Positions 62,301-64,000 of a stretch of DNA of 64,000 nucleotides are shown here, in pieces; positions within the stretch are counted from its first letter, which is position 1; each line of letters opens with the position of its first letter. The notes below the pieces were generated by a model, which was not told the origin of the DNA, did no database searches, and worked only from the letters and a program-made list of their open reading frames with translations. Both the position numbers and the translations under genes were made by a program. Origin of the DNA: Scatophagus argus (lineage: Eukaryota > Chordata > Actinopteri > Scatophagidae); contig NC_058496.1 in NCBI RefSeq assembly GCF_020382885.2, positions 6,812,501 to 6,876,500 on the forward strand. The letters are read 5' to 3'.

Positions 62301-63665
62301 TATTTGTTAAAACACCCACTAAGGACAGTATAACAGTGACAGCAGAGATGAGAAAACCCTCTGAGGGAGGACTGGGTATCGTAACTCATTATTTTGTGTT
62401 TTAAGTGTCAAGTATCAAAACTGGGTATCAAATGCGTGATTAAAGACATTACATAGACAAAAATATTGGGACAGAGTTGAGAGTAGAGTTGCCCCCCCCC
62501 GCCCCTTTGCGGCTGCAACAGCTTCCACTCCTCTGGGAAGGCTTTGCACAACATTTTGTATTGTATTTTTGTAGATTTTGTAGTTTGGACAATGATGTTG
62601 GACTAAAAGGCCTGGCTTGCAATATCTGTTCCAGTTCATGCCAAAGGTGTCCAATGGGGCCCAATCAGGTTATTCCACACCAAACTCATCCAACCATGTC
62701 TTTATGGAGCTTTGCTTTGTGCACTGGGGCACAGTCACGCTGGAATAGAAAAGGGCCTTCAACAAACTGCCGCAAAGTTGGAAGCACAGCATTGTCCAAA
62801 ATGTCTTGGTATGCTGAAGCATTAAGATTCCCCTTCACTGGAAGTCAGGGGCCAGAAAACAGCACCATACTACACCTGAATTAAAAAATAATTCAAAAAA
62901 AAAAAAAAAAAAAAAAAAAAGTATATATCTCAAAGTAAGGTGTAAATATGTAACAGTTCCAGGAATATTTCTAACAATACGCAGCCCTGCCCTGAGGTTT
63001 TGTTAGAGTTGGAAACTGAAAAGAAAACAGACTATCCTTTGTTTGATGACAGATAAATCATTCAACATTTCCTTTGTTTCATTTCTTTGACAGCAATTCT
63101 ATCATACCAGGGATTCTTTGTATGTAAGAACCAGGGGCCTTCAACTAATGAACATGCTGGTTTTCAAAGAGACAGTTTCAATTTCAAAAAACAACAAACA
63201 ACAATAGATTTTTTTTTTTTTTTAAATAAAATCAAGGTTAGTGTACGATACGTACTGGTTGTGTATGATCCAGCGGGTCCTCATGAAGCCCTTTCTGGAC
63301 CACTTGAACTGCAACAGAGACAAATTACAGCGAGTCACTAAACGGCTGTGAGCCGTGTCTTTGAAGGGCCAAACTGATAATTATTGATTCTTTCACATAA
63401 TTTGTCTCATCTCCCTGTCAGAGCAGGCAGACGGCCCCTGCAGCCCCAATAGACTCATTTGTCCCAACATCTCCCTTTGGCCCTCATGTACCCCTCCCCA
63501 CATCTCAACACACACACAAACATAAGCACACACAGATGCCCGTTCATGCACACATACTCACATCTGGCCAGAAATTCTTTGGGAATTTTTCTTTCTCCAC
63601 TGTGGAAACCCCTTCCAGAGAGCCCATGTGCCTGTTCTGCCCCGACACTGCTTTAAAATCCTTAA
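59345..63665 (-). CDS. inpp5a-like: Inositol polyphosphate 5-phosphatase A-like (partial, C-terminal 275 residues)
   Basis: Ten coding exons join in phase: 63562-63665, 63256-63308, 61553-61672, 61219-61303, 61026-61121, 60864-60938, 60464-60537, 60252-60363, 59477-59545 and 59345-59386 (stop at 59347-59345). The N-terminal exons lie off the right edge. Motifs, in order: EKEKFPKNFWPD, KWSRKGFMRTRW, DLVNVHLFHDASNL, the catalytic FGDFNFRLD, NTRCPAWCDRIL and GPNVCMGDHKPV, all diagnostic of type I 5-phosphatases, which remove the 5-phosphate from Ins(1,4,5)P3 and Ins(1,3,4,5)P4 and so end calcium signals. By eye it is only moderately similar to human INPP5A (perhaps half the residues), so it looks like a divergent paralogue, not the main orthologue. 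The protein ends PVFLFFSLRTNDH, without the C-terminal Gly/His-rich tail and CaaX box of INPP5A. Confidence 0.85.
62440..62885 (-). pseudogene. Tc1/mariner transposase fossil (C-terminal DDE part)
   Basis: On the minus strand the sequence reads, across frames, GNLNASAYQDILDNAVLPTL, then FLFQRDCAPVHKA, WLDEFGVE, IGHLWHELEQ and SLPRGVEAV. This is the order of the catalytic DDE part of a Tc1-type transposase, with the second Asp (in the QRDCAPVH stretch) recognisable. The reading frame is broken by at least one single-base frameshift before WLDEFGVE and by a stop after it, and the usual DLNPIE region is degraded, so it is dead. It sits in an intron of the inpp5a-like gene. N-terminal half and terminal repeats were not found. 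A run of 26 A follows at 62895-62920. Confidence 0.8.
62895..62920. repeat. Poly-A run of 26
   Basis: Twenty-six A next to the end of the Tc1 fossil, in an intron of the inpp5a-like gene. Confidence 0.95.
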
Positions 63666-64000
63666 CTGTGAGTGGTAGGGGTTGTGGTGGCAGCAGTGAC
63701 ATGTAAAAGAGTGAGAAAACATGCAAAGAGCAATCAATAAACTGGTGTTAACCTCATCAGAGCGGCATATACGATGAGAGGATCTATAAGCGAGCCATTA
63801 GAGTATGTTTGGTGAACAACAATCGGTTTGGGCCACACAGCGAGTGGCAGCTGCGGGATGTTTATGGTTCTTCCATAAGCTTTTCTGAGGAGCTTTTTCA
63901 TGCCTAACGTGACTGGACTATGCAGCAGGAAAATAACAGCTCCACTTTAAATTCAGGTTCTTTGCAAATATCTGGCAAGGAGCTGTGGCCATCAAACTGT

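Noticed and set aside
1-64000. CRISPR arrays, operons, prophage or other prokaryotic systems
   Set aside because: The sequence is spliced vertebrate DNA; the only regular repeats are microsatellites and transposon-derived.

Overview
The window is vertebrate nuclear DNA, almost certainly from a teleost fish and probably a percomorph. Genes are split into short exons with GT-AG introns, microsatellites and AT-rich introns are abundant, and several interspersed repeats are ones I recognise from percomorph genomes. I see no rRNA, tRNA, CRISPR array or prokaryotic feature.

Layout, left to right: (1) pdlim2, minus strand, 5' part only: coding exons at 441-6186, a probable non-coding first exon at about 14301-14440 inside a CpG-rich promoter, 3' exons off the left edge. 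(2) sorbs3 (vinexin), minus strand, complete coding sequence in 19 coding exons between 16742 and 29572, with candidate upstream 5' UTR exons near 35.2 and 37.8 kb. (3) A LINE fossil at about 39.8-40.8 kb, then a block of degenerate local repeats. (4) Two tandem minus-strand neurl3-like genes (NHR plus RING E3 ligases), 43123-45174 and 46680-48772. (5) nkx6.3, plus strand, three exons, 51806-53664. (6) The 3' two thirds of an inpp5a-like inositol polyphosphate 5-phosphatase, minus strand, 59345-63665, with its 5' exons off the right edge.

The order sorbs3 then pdlim2 (in the direction of transcription) matches human 8p21, where SORBS3 and PDLIM2 are neighbours; PDLIM1 and SORBS1 are the matching pair on human 10q. 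nkx6.3 next to an inpp5a-like gene mirrors human NKX6-2 next to INPP5A on 10q26. The window therefore looks like one member of an old whole-genome-duplication paralogon. pdlim2 and sorbs3 products both act on the actin/adhesion cytoskeleton; the other genes (ubiquitin ligases, a gut/pancreas/neural homeobox factor, an inositol phosphatase) share no obvious pathway with them.

Most interesting points: the neurl3 pair differ mainly by amino-acid-changing substitutions while two introns are almost identical; only copy B carries an IRF-like site just upstream of its start codon; the inpp5a-like protein ends without the CaaX prenylation box expected of INPP5A; and pdlim2 intron 1 holds a nearly perfect 30-bp hairpin. 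Exon boundaries were inferred by eye from splice sites, reading phase and family similarity; no alignment program was run. I did not find a clearly new biological system.
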